NCBI GenBank assembly: GCA_030613785.1
Contig: JAUWLF010000038.1
Coordinates: forward strand, 1 to 34,889
Reading direction: 5' to 3'
DNA: 34,889 nt
From: Chloroflexota bacterium
GTDB lineage: Bacteria; Chloroflexota; Anaerolineae; UBA7937; B3-Chlor
This document shows, in pieces, positions 24,590-33,901 of the stretch. How positions within the stretch are numbered: the first letter of the stretch is position 1; each line of letters opens with the position of its first letter. The notes under the pieces are model-generated. The model made no database searches, was not told where the DNA came from, and saw only the letters and a program-made list of their open reading frames with translations. The position numbers and the translations under genes are program-made.

Positions 24590-25064
24590 TGTTGAGCGAA
24601 AGGATCCCGCCATGGGAGCCAGACAAGAGGAGGAAGCTGAAACGGCGATTGGCCAACTCTATTCCAAAGCAAGCGTGGTGGAGCGTCCCTTCGTTTCCTA
24701 CAAACCCGTTGTCGGCCCATTGATCGTGGCCGTTAGAGAGATCTGGAATAGTGTCTCCACCAAGTGGTTCGTACGAGCCATCTGCCAGCAACAGAACGAG
24801 TTCAACCTTGCCGCGACCACGTTTCTCGAAGCACTTCAGCAGCAGGTGCGGCGGCAGGATGAAATGGTGGACAGACTCAGCAGCCGAGTGTACGAGGGAG
24901 ATAGGGACAACGCTGTCTTGGCGAAGGGCCTGGTTGAGTTCGCCCTCAAGTTGGAAGAGACTAGAGACAAGCTGGATGAGAGAGACGCCAGCGTCGACGA
25001 GCGACTGACCAGGCTGGAACGGGCGTCAGAGGTGGCCCGTGAGAACCAGAAGCACGAGGGCTGA
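24582..25064 (+). CDS. Small helical/coiled-coil protein A of unknown function
   Basis: The 160-residue product has no signal peptide. Residues about 33-80 form an amphipathic helical segment, PFVSYKPVVGPLIVAVREIW then KWFVRAICQQQNEFNLAA. From about 85 the sequence is a charged coiled coil (VRRQDEMVDRLSSRVYEGD, then LEETRDKLDERDASVDERL). The start has a near-perfect AAGGAGG 10 nt upstream and overlaps the end of the GT2 gene by 8 nt, so expression is tightly coupled. It shares the layout and a Q-x-x-x-N motif with the next gene. From memory, similar segments occur as N-terminal parts of glycosyl- or methyltransferases in Chloroflexota. A scaffold, membrane-adaptor or chain-length role is inferred. 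Confidence 0.75.
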   Translation: MGSVERKDPAMGARQEEEAETAIGQLYSKASVVERPFVSYKPVVGPLIVAVREIWNSVSTKWFVRAICQQQNEFNLAATTFLEALQQQVRRQDEMVDRLSSRVYEGDRDNAVLAKGLVEFALKLEETRDKLDERDASVDERLTRLERASEVARENQKHEG

Positions 25065-25368
25065 GGGCTTTGCGAACGATGGTGCTTCTTCGGACGGCCC
25101 GGATCCGTGATCAAAACGGCAAACACACCTCAAGGGAAGCCGATTTCCCATTGCCCTCACAGCTTGTGTCAATCATCGGTCTATGCTGGAGACGGGGCCT
25201 CTCTTCCAAAGGGCTTGATGGCAAAGGCTCGTGACCGAACCAACGTGTTGCCTGGCCGCTTTGCCTAGGGTCTAGAGCGCCCCACTGCGCGAATAGTGCG
25301 AATCGTCTACGCTGTCCTGGGAGTCCGAACCCTGTTGCGACGTGTCAAGTTGAGGGGAAGGGGCATCG
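25065..25368. other. 304-nt gap between the two coiled-coil protein genes
   Basis: No open frame with protein-like composition, RNA gene, promoter of good match or T-rich terminator was recognised. The 3' end carries the purine-rich ribosome binding region of the next gene. Confidence 0.4.
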
Positions 25369-25899
25369 ATGGAAGAGGACATAGGTGAGGTGTTTGAGAT
25401 CCAGGATCCCGATATCGATGTGATGCAGATCATGGACAAGATCAGAGAGGGGATGGCCAAGAGGCGTGCGGAAGGTCCTTTGGAGGATCTCGGCTTCCCT
25501 TCATTCGGCCGCCACCACCCAACCGAAACGGGCTCGCTTGAGTTCTCGGAACAGGAGATGTACTACAATCTTGAGCAAGCCAACCTCGCCTACGACAAGG
25601 TCTGGGTGACCATTCATCTCGTCTCCCGGCACCTACCGCTCCTTGGGCGCCTATGGCTTGATACCAAGCGGCGAGCGCACGAACTGGTGGTGTTCTACGT
25701 GAATACGCTGGCGGGCAAACAGGTGGCCGTGAACGAGTATGTCGTACGAACCCTGAATCACCTGACTCATAATTTGACGTCCCTTGCGAAGGGGGAGGAA
25801 TTACGGTCGCTAAAAGATGAAGTGGCGAAGCTCGAGACAAGGGTGCGCGAGTTGGAGGCGCTAGCTGATCGCGGGAAGAGCCATGGAAGCGATCGCTAG
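25369..25899 (+). CDS. Small helical/coiled-coil protein B of unknown function
   Basis: The 176-residue protein begins with an acidic segment (MEEDIGEVFEIQDPDIDVMQ) and an amphipathic helix IMDKIREGMAKRR. A central helical region LPLLGRLWLDTKRRAHELVV, then VNTLAGKQVAVNEYVVRTLN, leads to a coiled-coil tail ELRSLKDEVAKLETRVRELE. The middle aligns in layout with protein A: an apolar P-L segment, basic helix, Q-x-x-x-N and coiled coil. GGGGAAGGGG precedes the ATG, and the stop overlaps the following GT4 gene by 17 nt. It has no catalytic motif. It probably works with the GT4 enzymes as an adaptor; this is inference. Confidence 0.75.
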   Translation: MEEDIGEVFEIQDPDIDVMQIMDKIREGMAKRRAEGPLEDLGFPSFGRHHPTETGSLEFSEQEMYYNLEQANLAYDKVWVTIHLVSRHLPLLGRLWLDTKRRAHELVVFYVNTLAGKQVAVNEYVVRTLNHLTHNLTSLAKGEELRSLKDEVAKLETRVRELEALADRGKSHGSDR

Positions 25900-27091
25900 T
25901 AGAGTACCGAAGGTCGCATTTGTCGTCCCCTGGTACGGACGTGCCGTCTCCGGCGGGGCGGAGACGGCGTGCCGCAAGTTGGCAGAGCGGCTTCACTTGG
26001 CTGGGCTGCACGTGGAGGTCTTGACGACTTGTGCCAAAGATCTTCTCTCAGGGTGGGAGCACAATTCCCATCGGCAGGGTTCGCAAGAACTCAATGGTGT
26101 TGTAGTGCGACGCTTTCCTCTGAGACCACCGGATATGCTATCTTTTCGTGAGCTGAACAGTAAGCTCCTGAATGGGCTGCCGCTCTCAGAGGAGGAGGAA
26201 ACCAGGTTCATGACGGAAAGCGTCAGCAGTGAGGAGCTATATCACTTCATTGCTCGGAATGCAGGCGAATACAACTATGTCTTCACCCCCTACATGTTCG
26301 GCACAACTTACTGGGGGGCCAATATCTGCCCCCGTCGTTCCTTTCTGATCCCCTGCCTGCACGACGAATCATATGCGCGCCTGAGGATACTCAAATCCAC
26401 GTTTCACGAGGTGCGGCGCGTGCTGTGCTACTCCAGTCCCGAGATGGAGCTAGCGAAGACGCTGTATGGCCTCGAAGACTCTCACCTCTACCTCTTGGGT
26501 ACAGGCGTCGATCTTGACGTTCGAGGCGATGGAAGCGCCTTCCGTCGAAAGAATGGAATAGCGGACGAGTTCGTCTTGTATCTCGGCCGTCGAGATGCGG
26601 GCAAGGGCGTTCCAGGCCTGATCAACTACTTCTGTGCCTACAAAGAACGTAATGGCGGTCGCTTGAAACTGTTGCTCGGAGGAGCGGGAGCGGTGGACAT
26701 CCCGCCTGCCTTCGGGAGAGAAATCGTAGATCTTGGTTTTCTGTCAGAAGAGGACAAGCACAACGCCTGTGCGGCGGCGACGGTACTGTGTCAACCGTCA
26801 AAGAGAGAGAGCTTCTCCCTGGTTGTGATGGAGGCCTGGGCTCAAGAAACCCCTGTGCTGGTCAACGCGGATTGTGTAGTAACCACCCACCACTGCCAGA
26901 GGAGCAACGGAGGGCTGTTTTTCCGAGGGTACGCCGAATTCGCTGCCTGTCTGGACTTCTTCCTGCAGAACCCAGCCACGGCCAAGAGGATGGGGCGGCT
27001 TGGAAGAAGATACGTGGAGAGCAATTGTTCGTGGTCTGATGTTGTGGAGAGATTCATTGAGGTTCTTAGCAGGTCGCAAGACGAGAGCTGA
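25883..27091 (+). CDS. GT4-family glycosyltransferase
   Basis: The 402-residue GT-B enzyme starts within the end of the coiled-coil gene, with GGGAAGAG ahead of ATG 25883. VAFVVPWYGRAVSGGAETAC gives the N-terminal acceptor loop with the GG of GT4 enzymes. The donor half has LYLGRRDAGKGVPGLINYF, LLLGGAGAVDIP and the E-x7-E motif in KRESFSLVVMEAWAQETPVL. The next gene's start lies 35 nt inside this stop, so three genes in a row are overlapped and likely co-translated. Donor and acceptor are not evident from sequence. Confidence 0.88.
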   Translation: MEAIASRVPKVAFVVPWYGRAVSGGAETACRKLAERLHLAGLHVEVLTTCAKDLLSGWEHNSHRQGSQELNGVVVRRFPLRPPDMLSFRELNSKLLNGLPLSEEEETRFMTESVSSEELYHFIARNAGEYNYVFTPYMFGTTYWGANICPRRSFLIPCLHDESYARLRILKSTFHEVRRVLCYSSPEMELAKTLYGLEDSHLYLLGTGVDLDVRGDGSAFRRKNGIADEFVLYLGRRDAGKGVPGLINYFCAYKERNGGRLKLLLGGAGAVDIPPAFGREIVDLGFLSEEDKHNACAAATVLCQPSKRESFSLVVMEAWAQETPVLVNADCVVTTHHCQRSNGGLFFRGYAEFAACLDFFLQNPATAKRMGRLGRRYVESNCSWSDVVERFIEVLSRSQDES

Positions 27092-28163
27092 CCAGATAGT
27101 CGTGGGGGCCGTCACTGGCGATGCCATTTTCGGTGAGGCCTTGATGATCAGGGAAGCATTGCGCGGATGGGGTTTCCGTTCTGATATCTACGCCGAGTCT
27201 ATAGAGTCCTGCGCGGCGGGCGAGGCGAAGCATTTCACGAGGTATGAGCCAGCGACTGACGGGGGCGATCTCTTGATCTTGCACTACTCTCTAGGGTCGG
27301 AGACCTTAGAGTTCGTCAAGAGACAAGGTGAGCACGCGAGGATTCTCCTGATCTATCACAACGTGACTCCCGAGAGCTATTTTGAGGGAGTGAACGAACC
27401 CTTGGCTGAACAGATACGAAGCGGGACGAGGGAGTTGGCAAGCTTCAGAGGACTCGCCCAGTTGGCTTTGGCGGATTCGGAATTCAATCGTCGGGACCTG
27501 ATCGAGGTCGGCTATGAGAAGACAGGGGTCTTGCCGCTAGCTCTAGACGACGCAGTCCGCGAGGTCGATCCGAGCAAAGAGGTCACGAGCCGTTTCGATG
27601 ACGATGCCGTCAACCTGCTGTTCGTGGGAAGAATCGCTCCCAACAAGAGGCAGGAGGACGTGATTAGAGCTTTCTGGCACTATCAACAGATCAATCGTCG
27701 TTCAAGGCTGTTTCTGGTCGGATGGTGGGGCCATGCGGAACGCTATTTCCACTGGCTGCAGGGTCTGGTTCGCCATCTGGATCTCAACGACGTGCATTTC
27801 TGTGGTCATGTGCCGCTTGCCCATCTTGCAGCCTATTACGGACTGGCTGACGTCTTTGTCTGTATGAGTGAGCACGAGGGTTTCTGCAAGCCACTGCTGG
27901 AGTGCATGCATTTTGGAGTCCCTATCCTAGCCTATGCTGCAGCGGCGGTGCCGGAGACCTTGGGCGGCTCGGGGGTCCTTGTCAGAAAAAAGCGATACGC
28001 TCCTTTGGCTGAAATGATCGACCTTTTAGCCACGAAGGGCGAATTCAGGGATAGGGTCATTGCCCAACAGAAGGAGCGTCTGGAGGAGTTTGGAAAGGCA
28101 GAGTTCTTGGCGAAGCTGCGTGTTTGGGTGGATTCGGTCCTGAAAGATTCGCGGCACCACTAG
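27057..28163 (+). CDS. GT4-family glycosyltransferase
   Basis: The 368-residue protein has a first strand QIVVGAVTGDAIFGEALMIR, then YHNVTPESYF, LLFVGRIAPNKRQEDVIRAF, and the donor loop SEHEGFCKPLLECMHFGVPI with its E-x7-E. These match GT4 mannosyl/glucosyl transferases of O-antigen-like clusters. The TTG at 27057 is chosen because GGAG sits 7 nt upstream and leaves a 20-residue lead into the first strand. ATG 27039 (no ribosome binding site) and a start at 27000 (92-nt overlap) are less likely. It forms a pair with the preceding GT4 gene. Confidence 0.86.
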   Translation: MRFLAGRKTRADQIVVGAVTGDAIFGEALMIREALRGWGFRSDIYAESIESCAAGEAKHFTRYEPATDGGDLLILHYSLGSETLEFVKRQGEHARILLIYHNVTPESYFEGVNEPLAEQIRSGTRELASFRGLAQLALADSEFNRRDLIEVGYEKTGVLPLALDDAVREVDPSKEVTSRFDDDAVNLLFVGRIAPNKRQEDVIRAFWHYQQINRRSRLFLVGWWGHAERYFHWLQGLVRHLDLNDVHFCGHVPLAHLAAYYGLADVFVCMSEHEGFCKPLLECMHFGVPILAYAAAAVPETLGGSGVLVRKKRYAPLAEMIDLLATKGEFRDRVIAQQKERLEEFGKAEFLAKLRVWVDSVLKDSRHH

Positions 28164-28172
28164 GGTCTATCG

Positions 28173-29765
28173 ATGAAGGAAGTCTACTTGGAGGATACGC
28201 CACAATACCTACGCGAATTCTGCGGCGAGGGTGTGCCTCTGCCGGAGTTGGCGGTGTTTGAGGTGAGTTCGCGTTGCAACCTGGCGTGCTCGATGTGCCC
28301 CCGTAGCCTCGGACAGAGCCCTAGTGGCCAGAGCGGAGATCTGCCCGTGGAGGCTTTCTCAGGGCTGGAGATCCTCCTCTCGCAGCTAGATCACGCTGTT
28401 CTTTCCTGGATCGGGGAGCCTCTGCTACACCCGCAACTGGAAGAGATCCTCGAGATCTTGAATAGGTACGATTTGCGGGTCCACATTACGAGCAATGGCA
28501 TGCTTATCGACGAGGAAATGGCCCGGATGCTGGTGGCCAAGCGGCTGGACAGTTTGGCTCTCTCCATCGATGCTGCGGACGAGGCCACATACCGCCGCAT
28601 CAGGCAGGGAGGAAGTCTGGTGAAGGTCAAGGATAACATCCGCCGCATTCAGAGGATGAAGATAAGAATGGGCTCGACGCACCCGGTGCTACAGATAGCC
28701 TTCGTGGCCATGAAGGAGAATGCGTCGCAGTTCCCGGGCATCGTGCGGCTGGCAACAGAGATGGGGATCAGGCACATAACCTTTGGCCCGCTAGATGACT
28801 TCGGACTCACTGAGGAGTTTGCGCTGGAAGACGCTCCCTTCCTTGGACCCCAGGCGAGTGAGGGCTTCGGGGAAGCGAAGGCCTTGGCCGAGAAGGCGGG
28901 GATAAGCATTGGGATCGAGTCGGCTCACCGGTTCTACAGAGCGCTAGGGAACGGTCCTCCCGAATATCGAATCGACGACATCTTTTTCCTGCCCTTGAAT
29001 CCGGCGCAGACCGAGGCCAAGGGGTTTCGGAAGGGGTGCGTGGTCCCCTGGCTGCACACCTTCGTGGCTCATAATGGGGATGTTCACCCTTGCTGCATCG
29101 CCGGCGTGGTGATGGGAAACATCCTCGAGACACCCTTCGAGGAGATTTGGCGAGGCGAGGCCTATCGAACATTCAGGAAGGAGCTGAAAAGCACCGACCC
29201 TCCTGGGATCTGCTGGCGGTGTCGGCGTACGATCTGGAACAACCCGCAACCGCTGCGAATGTTGGCGGACAAGATGGAGGTCGGCTCGCAGGAAGCTCAC
29301 GGCCTGGGGTGGGGAGAGCTACAGCATGATCAAGGGGAGAGACCTTATCGCCTCATCGCGAGAGAGGCTAGTCTGTTCTTGCGAAACAATCGAAAGCCTG
29401 TGCTGTCAGTGGAGCTTACTGGCCGGCGACCAAGGGTTGTGACCGGGCAGGTGCTTGTGAACGACAAATCCCTCGGCGCCTTTCGCGTGCGTCCGGGGTG
29501 GCAGTCGATTTCGTTCCCTGTAGGGAACGAGGATGAAGAAATCCTGGCGGTGAGGTTCAAGCTGCCATCGGGGGACTCGGGTGTGGGCGTACATAGCGTG
29601 GAACTGGCGGATGAGGCTAGCAGGTCCTCAGGGTGGTTGCTACCACAAAGCGCGGCCAACTTGAGGTGCTTCGTCTGGCTGAAAGATGCGTGGACAGTTG
29701 GATGGCAGTGGCTGAGACTGGCTGTGCGATACGTCTTGAAGGGTATCTCACGAAGACTGGGATGA
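28173..29765 (+). CDS. Radical SAM/SPASM protein with C-terminal beta-rich domain
   Basis: The 530-residue enzyme has the 4Fe-4S motif CNLACSMC (Cys35, Cys39, Cys42), a GEP motif (81-83) and the barrel strands SNGMLID and ALSIDAADEATYRRIR. A SPASM-type second cluster region has GCVVPW (Cys289), HPCCIAGVVMGNI (307-308) and ICWRC (347, 350). Residues about 395-480 are a separate beta-rich segment (LSVELTGRRPRVVTGQVLVN onward). A basic amphipathic helix ends the protein (about 505-530). It follows the GT4 gene by 9 nt. SPASM enzymes modify peptides or other substrates by radical chemistry; a sugar or lipid-linked substrate is inferred from the neighbourhood and the extra domain. Confidence 0.85.
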   Translation: MKEVYLEDTPQYLREFCGEGVPLPELAVFEVSSRCNLACSMCPRSLGQSPSGQSGDLPVEAFSGLEILLSQLDHAVLSWIGEPLLHPQLEEILEILNRYDLRVHITSNGMLIDEEMARMLVAKRLDSLALSIDAADEATYRRIRQGGSLVKVKDNIRRIQRMKIRMGSTHPVLQIAFVAMKENASQFPGIVRLATEMGIRHITFGPLDDFGLTEEFALEDAPFLGPQASEGFGEAKALAEKAGISIGIESAHRFYRALGNGPPEYRIDDIFFLPLNPAQTEAKGFRKGCVVPWLHTFVAHNGDVHPCCIAGVVMGNILETPFEEIWRGEAYRTFRKELKSTDPPGICWRCRRTIWNNPQPLRMLADKMEVGSQEAHGLGWGELQHDQGERPYRLIAREASLFLRNNRKPVLSVELTGRRPRVVTGQVLVNDKSLGAFRVRPGWQSISFPVGNEDEEILAVRFKLPSGDSGVGVHSVELADEASRSSGWLLPQSAANLRCFVWLKDAWTVGWQWLRLAVRYVLKGISRRLG

Positions 29766-30247
29766 CAGAGTGTAGGGCTGAATGGCATACCCCGGGATCT
29801 CCGGTACCGCATCGTCCACGATGGTCTCTGTTCAATCGCCCTGTGGTCGTTGCGACGAATTCGTGCTGTGATCCATGTCGCGTCGCCAAGCAGAGGCCGC
29901 AAAGGTGACTGTCACCAGTCAGCAAGACGGAGTTGCGGTAGACGCGTAGGCGCGCCATTCCAGGCTTGGACTGTCGATCTTTGCCGTGCCTTTCCTGAGG
30001 TAGGAGTTTGAACTGGCTAGTGCTGCACCGCGTGCTGACCAGACGCAAGAATCCCCGTGGACCGACACCATTCGTCGCATCATTCAGTCAGGGTAGGCCA
30101 CTTGACGCTGCGGGTTGAAACCAATCGTGTTGCCCCCCGAGCCCAAGAGCCCTATCGACGCTCAGCGAAGCCGACTGCGACTGACGGGGATCTACCATCT
30201 GAGATGGAATGTCGTACTGTGTTGGTGATCAAAGGCGGCTCTTGCAG
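29766..30247. other. 482-nt gap before the last GT4 gene of the rightward block
   Basis: No gene was recognised. A short perfect inverted repeat TGACTG-TCAC-CAGTCA lies at 29906-29921. A TTGACG box further right has no acceptable -10 partner at 16-18 nt. No T-rich terminator follows the radical SAM gene. Open frames on the opposite strand have no recognisable domain. Confidence 0.4.
29906..29921. repeat. Short inverted repeat TGACTG-N4-CAGTCA
   Basis: Six-base exact arms with a 4-nt centre lie 141 nt after the radical SAM gene. There is no T-run, so it is not an intrinsic terminator. It could be an operator or chance. Confidence 0.2.
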
Positions 30248-31444
30248 ATGAAGGTCGTCATGGTTGGGCCTTTCGGGTTGCGACCGAGGGGTACGATGGC
30301 CCGTCGAGCATTGCCCTTGGCCAAAGCGCTGGCAGCTCGCGGGCATGAGGTGGAAGTGCTGTTGCCTCCCTGGAGTTGTCCCGAAGAGAGCGGGCGCGCA
30401 TGGGAGGAGGACGGGGTAGGCATCTACAATATTGTCTTGCCCACCCGAGTGCCGTTGGTGAGGGAGATGCTCATCACCTGGCGGCTGTTGCGTCGTGCTC
30501 TGGCGACACGGCCTGATGTGGTTCATTGCTTCAAGCCCAAGGCGTATGCTGGCCTGACCGCAGCCGCTCTTTGGTGGTTGGGAAAACTGGGACTCGGCAA
30601 AGTACGCCTGGTTGTTGACAGCGACGACTGGGAGGGATGGGGCGGCTGGAACGAGATGGGAGGGTACTCGTGGGTCGAGCGGCGTTTCTTCGCTTGGCAA
30701 GAGAGGTGGGGAATGACCCATTGCCACGCCCTCACCCTGGCCAGCAAGACGTTGCAGAGCCTGGCCCTAGAGATGGGGATTGACAGGGACGCGTTGCACT
30801 ACTTACCTAACGGTGTCGGCACTGAGTCCGAGGTATCAGACACCGATTTGCGACGCGAAGTCCGGGACAGATGGCACCTCGGTGATGACGCAGTGATTCT
30901 TCTATATACCAGGTTCTTTGAGTTCGAGGCACAGCGGCTGCTGAGTATACTGGGCCGCGTTTGGTCTCAGGAGCCCTCGGCGCGGTTGCTCGTGATCGGT
31001 CGTGGCCTTTTCGGAGAAGAGGAGCGTTTCCTGGCCTGCGCACAGGAGGCGGGATTCAGTTCGCGCCTTACCTATGTGGGCTGGGTGCAGGAAGACGAAC
31101 TTCGAGGATACTTCGCCGCCTCAGACGTCGCCGTTTGCCCCTTTGAAGACACGCTGTTGAACCGTGCGCGTTGCCCGGCCAAGCTGGCAGATCTGATGGC
31201 AGCAGGGCTGGCGGTGGTGGCCGATGATGTGGGGCAGGCGGGGGAGTACATCGACCATCTGGTCTCTGGATATCTGGTGGCACCGGGCGGAGTGGAGGCC
31301 TTCGCCACTGTCGTCGTTCGGCTATTGCGAGACGAGAAGTTGAGGGCAGCACTGGGTATGGAGGCAAGGCAGCGGGTGACGAAGGAGTTTGGCTGGCCTG
31401 AGTTGGCCAAAGTCGCGGAAAGGGCGTATGCGGCACAGAGCTGA
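30248..31444 (+). CDS. GT4-like glycosyltransferase
   Basis: The product is 398 residues from ATG 30248, where MKVVMVGPFGLRPRGTMARR gives the expected first strand and loop; a start at 30209 adds 13 unmatched residues. The protein has the sequence VVDSDDWEGWGGWN in the acceptor half and ILLYTRFFEFEAQRLLSIL, LLVIGRGLFGEEERFL and GWVQEDELRGYFAASDVAVC in the donor half. The usual E-x7-E is replaced by RARCPAKLADLMAAGLAVVA, a Lys-containing variant seen in a subset of GT4 enzymes. It is the last gene of the rightward block and meets the leftward FG-GAP gene across a convergent gap. Confidence 0.86.
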   Translation: MKVVMVGPFGLRPRGTMARRALPLAKALAARGHEVEVLLPPWSCPEESGRAWEEDGVGIYNIVLPTRVPLVREMLITWRLLRRALATRPDVVHCFKPKAYAGLTAAALWWLGKLGLGKVRLVVDSDDWEGWGGWNEMGGYSWVERRFFAWQERWGMTHCHALTLASKTLQSLALEMGIDRDALHYLPNGVGTESEVSDTDLRREVRDRWHLGDDAVILLYTRFFEFEAQRLLSILGRVWSQEPSARLLVIGRGLFGEEERFLACAQEAGFSSRLTYVGWVQEDELRGYFAASDVAVCPFEDTLLNRARCPAKLADLMAAGLAVVADDVGQAGEYIDHLVSGYLVAPGGVEAFATVVVRLLRDEKLRAALGMEARQRVTKEFGWPELAKVAERAYAAQS

Positions 31445-31898
31445 GCAGAACAGGCAGGGGGTTGGGCCACTGGGAGCGCGTGCTTCTTTGAATGGGGCTG
31501 ACGTCTTATCCATGTGCATTGCTCGAACCGCCACATCATCCCGGAGAGATGCTAGCGGCCCATGAAGGCCCACCTGATGGATGAGAAAAGCCACTCATAG
31601 GACCAGATCCGCTGTGGAGCCGTGATGCACAGACCACCAACGGTCGAGTCTCTTTGCTGAAGGCGAGTCGCAAAGGGGATCCGGCAACGTCCGTTCGCCG
31701 CTGTCCCGTGAGGCCGGCTCAGGCAGCCAGATCGAAGAGAGGACATTCACGGCTGCCGGGAGCGCAGAGGGTTCATCTGTCCGTTTGAGGAGCGCGCAAG
31801 AGATCCACGATGTCCCAAAGTGCGCTGGAGGTCGGAAGAGCATGAAGAGATCGGGGCTGCGATCAGGACCGTCGACCTTCAGTCAGAGGGGACCACGC
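31445..31898. other. 454-nt convergent intergenic gap
   Basis: This lies between the 3' ends of the GT4 gene and the FG-GAP gene. I found no clear intrinsic terminator hairpin with a T-run for either gene. Short open frames on the minus strand (about 31552-31843) have no domain I recognise and are probably noise or debris. Confidence 0.4.
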
Positions 31899-33842
31899 TC
31901 AAGGGAGATGGTTCTTTGAGCCCAAGGGAATGAAGACCTTTCGAATCTGGCCCACGGACAGGCGTATGTCAACCGTGTGAGTACCATCACCCTCCTGAGC
32001 AGGGGGCCAGATGGTGATGCCCAAATCGTATGTCCCGGTGACATAGTTGCTGGCCTGCACCGTGAAGGGGATAGTTGACGGTGAGCCGTATTGGACGGTG
32101 CCCGACTCAGGTCCATCAACCGTTGACGAGTAGCAGGCCGTCCAATCGAGGGCGCCGGTACCGACTTTCATTAGTTGGAAGTCTGACGACGGGTCCGGAT
32201 CTTCACTGCCATATTGATAGAGCAAGTGGACTGAAGTCGGGCTGACGGCAAGTCCATCCTGCGGAGCGACACCGCTGTGCCACGGATCGTGACGGAACAT
32301 CGGCCAGGGCAGATCAGCTTCTGCAGCATGGCCTTCGTTTCCCGGCCAACGCCAAGCAAACAGATATCCGCGATAGTCAAACTGTGTCGCTCCGGGAGGA
32401 GCATAGCTGCCCCCCACAACGATTTCCAGCGAGCCATCCCCATCGATGTCTGCGACCGCCGGTGACCCGTTCACCGGTGACAGACCTACCCATAGAGTCG
32501 GTCTACCATCGTTGGTCGCAGTCGCGGTGAGTTGCTCTCCGCTCGCACTGAGCACAGCGACCTCTGGACCAAAGCCGAAAAGGATCTCCGGGCCGGCGTG
32601 CTGGCTGTCAATGTCGGCGACGGTCGGAGATGAGGCGATGGGGATCCCTTGCTGTCCGGAGACCATACGCGGTCTGACCGACCACAGCTTCCGATTGTTG
32701 TGATAGTCCCAGGCGTATACTGTGCCGCCATCAGTGCCGGCCACGATGTCCAGATAGGTATCTCCATTCAGATCCGCCAGGGCAGGGGAACTGAACACGA
32801 AATCATCGGTGCTAAGCGTCCTCAACAACTGGCCTTCGCTATCCCAGATCTTCACCCAATGCCCTCCTGGGAACGCACGGCCTGAGCCAACCACCATTTC
32901 CAGGTCTCCATCACGATCCAAGTCCCCGATAGCAGGGCTGGAGTAGATGGTCTGGTTGACACAGAGTCCGTAGGTCAGTGGCGCGTTCGGATCACAGCCA
33001 ACCGGGTCCGCGAACCCTGGAAGGTACTCACCATCGTGGCTCATGGCGCGAAACAACCCGCCATCCTGTGTGCACGCGGCACTATTGTAGGATAGGTCGC
33101 CTCCAAAGGTGATGTCCAGGTAGCCATCTTGATCCAAGTCAGCGATGGCGGGCGAAGACCAACTGGAATCCAGTATCTCGATGGGCCACGGTGACACAGT
33201 CGATCCATTGGTCCCCTTCACCACGTACATCCGGTAATCCCAGGCTCCGAAGATGACCTCCTGGACTCCGTCGTCGTTAATGTCGGCAATCGAGGGACTC
33301 GCAAACACCCCATCAGGCCTACCGTTTGGCGCGCCCTCGGGGCCGTTCCTATCCAGTGTGGTCATGCTCCACTTGAGCGCTCCGTTGCGTTCGTAGGCCA
33401 CCACTCCGCCAACTGTCTCTGGATAGTTCTCTCCGCCAGTGCTCACCACTATCTCCAGCCGCCCATCATTGTCGATATCCTCTACCGCAGGGGCTGAATT
33501 GATGGATCCCTGTACGGTCCTTTGCCACCAAACACGGCCATCTGACCTCAGGACCGACAGGACAGCCGGCCAAGAACCTTCATCCGCACAGGTCTCGACG
33601 GATCCAATGATGATCTCAAGCCCGTTGCCATTCTCAGGATCCAGGTCGACCAGGGTGGGAGACGAGTGAAAGATCTTGCCCCCAGCCAACTGAACTGGAT
33701 TCCCGAAAAGGTAAGGGAGGACGGGAATGCCTGCCTTGGCTGGCGTCGCTACAGACTGGACACAGAGCAAGGCGATCAGGATTCCGGCAAGACTCCTGAC
33801 CAGATTTGCTGTGTATGATCGAGTGTCTCTGGAACTACTCAT
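31899..33842 (-). CDS. Secreted FG-GAP/VCBS-repeat protein with BACON-like C-terminal domain
   Basis: The protein (647 residues from ATG 33842) has a basic start and hydrophobic signal LVRSLAGILIALLCVQSVAT. About seven repeats carry calcium-loop motifs such as DIDNDGRLEI, DINDDGVQEV, DLDQDGYLDI, DLDRDGDLEM and DIDGDGSLEI, as in integrin-like beta-propellers. The C-terminal 110 residues (VSPTSVHLLYQYG, GALDWTACYS, YDLGITIWPP) resemble a BACON-type sandwich. The chain ends in IRKVFIPLGSKNHLP. A GTG at 33860 is an alternative start; neither has a strong ribosome binding site. It is likely an extracellular or surface adhesion/glycan-binding protein. It has its own promoter at 33902-33930. Confidence 0.87.
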   Translation of the reverse strand: MSSSRDTRSYTANLVRSLAGILIALLCVQSVATPAKAGIPVLPYLFGNPVQLAGGKIFHSSPTLVDLDPENGNGLEIIIGSVETCADEGSWPAVLSVLRSDGRVWWQRTVQGSINSAPAVEDIDNDGRLEIVVSTGGENYPETVGGVVAYERNGALKWSMTTLDRNGPEGAPNGRPDGVFASPSIADINDDGVQEVIFGAWDYRMYVVKGTNGSTVSPWPIEILDSSWSSPAIADLDQDGYLDITFGGDLSYNSAACTQDGGLFRAMSHDGEYLPGFADPVGCDPNAPLTYGLCVNQTIYSSPAIGDLDRDGDLEMVVGSGRAFPGGHWVKIWDSEGQLLRTLSTDDFVFSSPALADLNGDTYLDIVAGTDGGTVYAWDYHNNRKLWSVRPRMVSGQQGIPIASSPTVADIDSQHAGPEILFGFGPEVAVLSASGEQLTATATNDGRPTLWVGLSPVNGSPAVADIDGDGSLEIVVGGSYAPPGATQFDYRGYLFAWRWPGNEGHAAEADLPWPMFRHDPWHSGVAPQDGLAVSPTSVHLLYQYGSEDPDPSSDFQLMKVGTGALDWTACYSSTVDGPESGTVQYGSPSTIPFTVQASNYVTGTYDLGITIWPPAQEGDGTHTVDIRLSVGQIRKVFIPLGSKNHLP

Positions 33843-33901
33843 CGTTCTGCGCCCACGCACGCGGCAACTCCCAATCCTGTGGCGATTGGTTTCCCATTCA
33901 C

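Noticed and set aside
30102-30130. TTGACG box as a promoter for the last GT4 gene
   Set aside because: At 16-18 nt spacing the downstream hexamers match the -10 consensus poorly.
31552-31843. Short minus-strand frames in the convergent gap
   Set aside because: They are Arg/Ser-rich, overlap each other in two frames and match nothing known to me.
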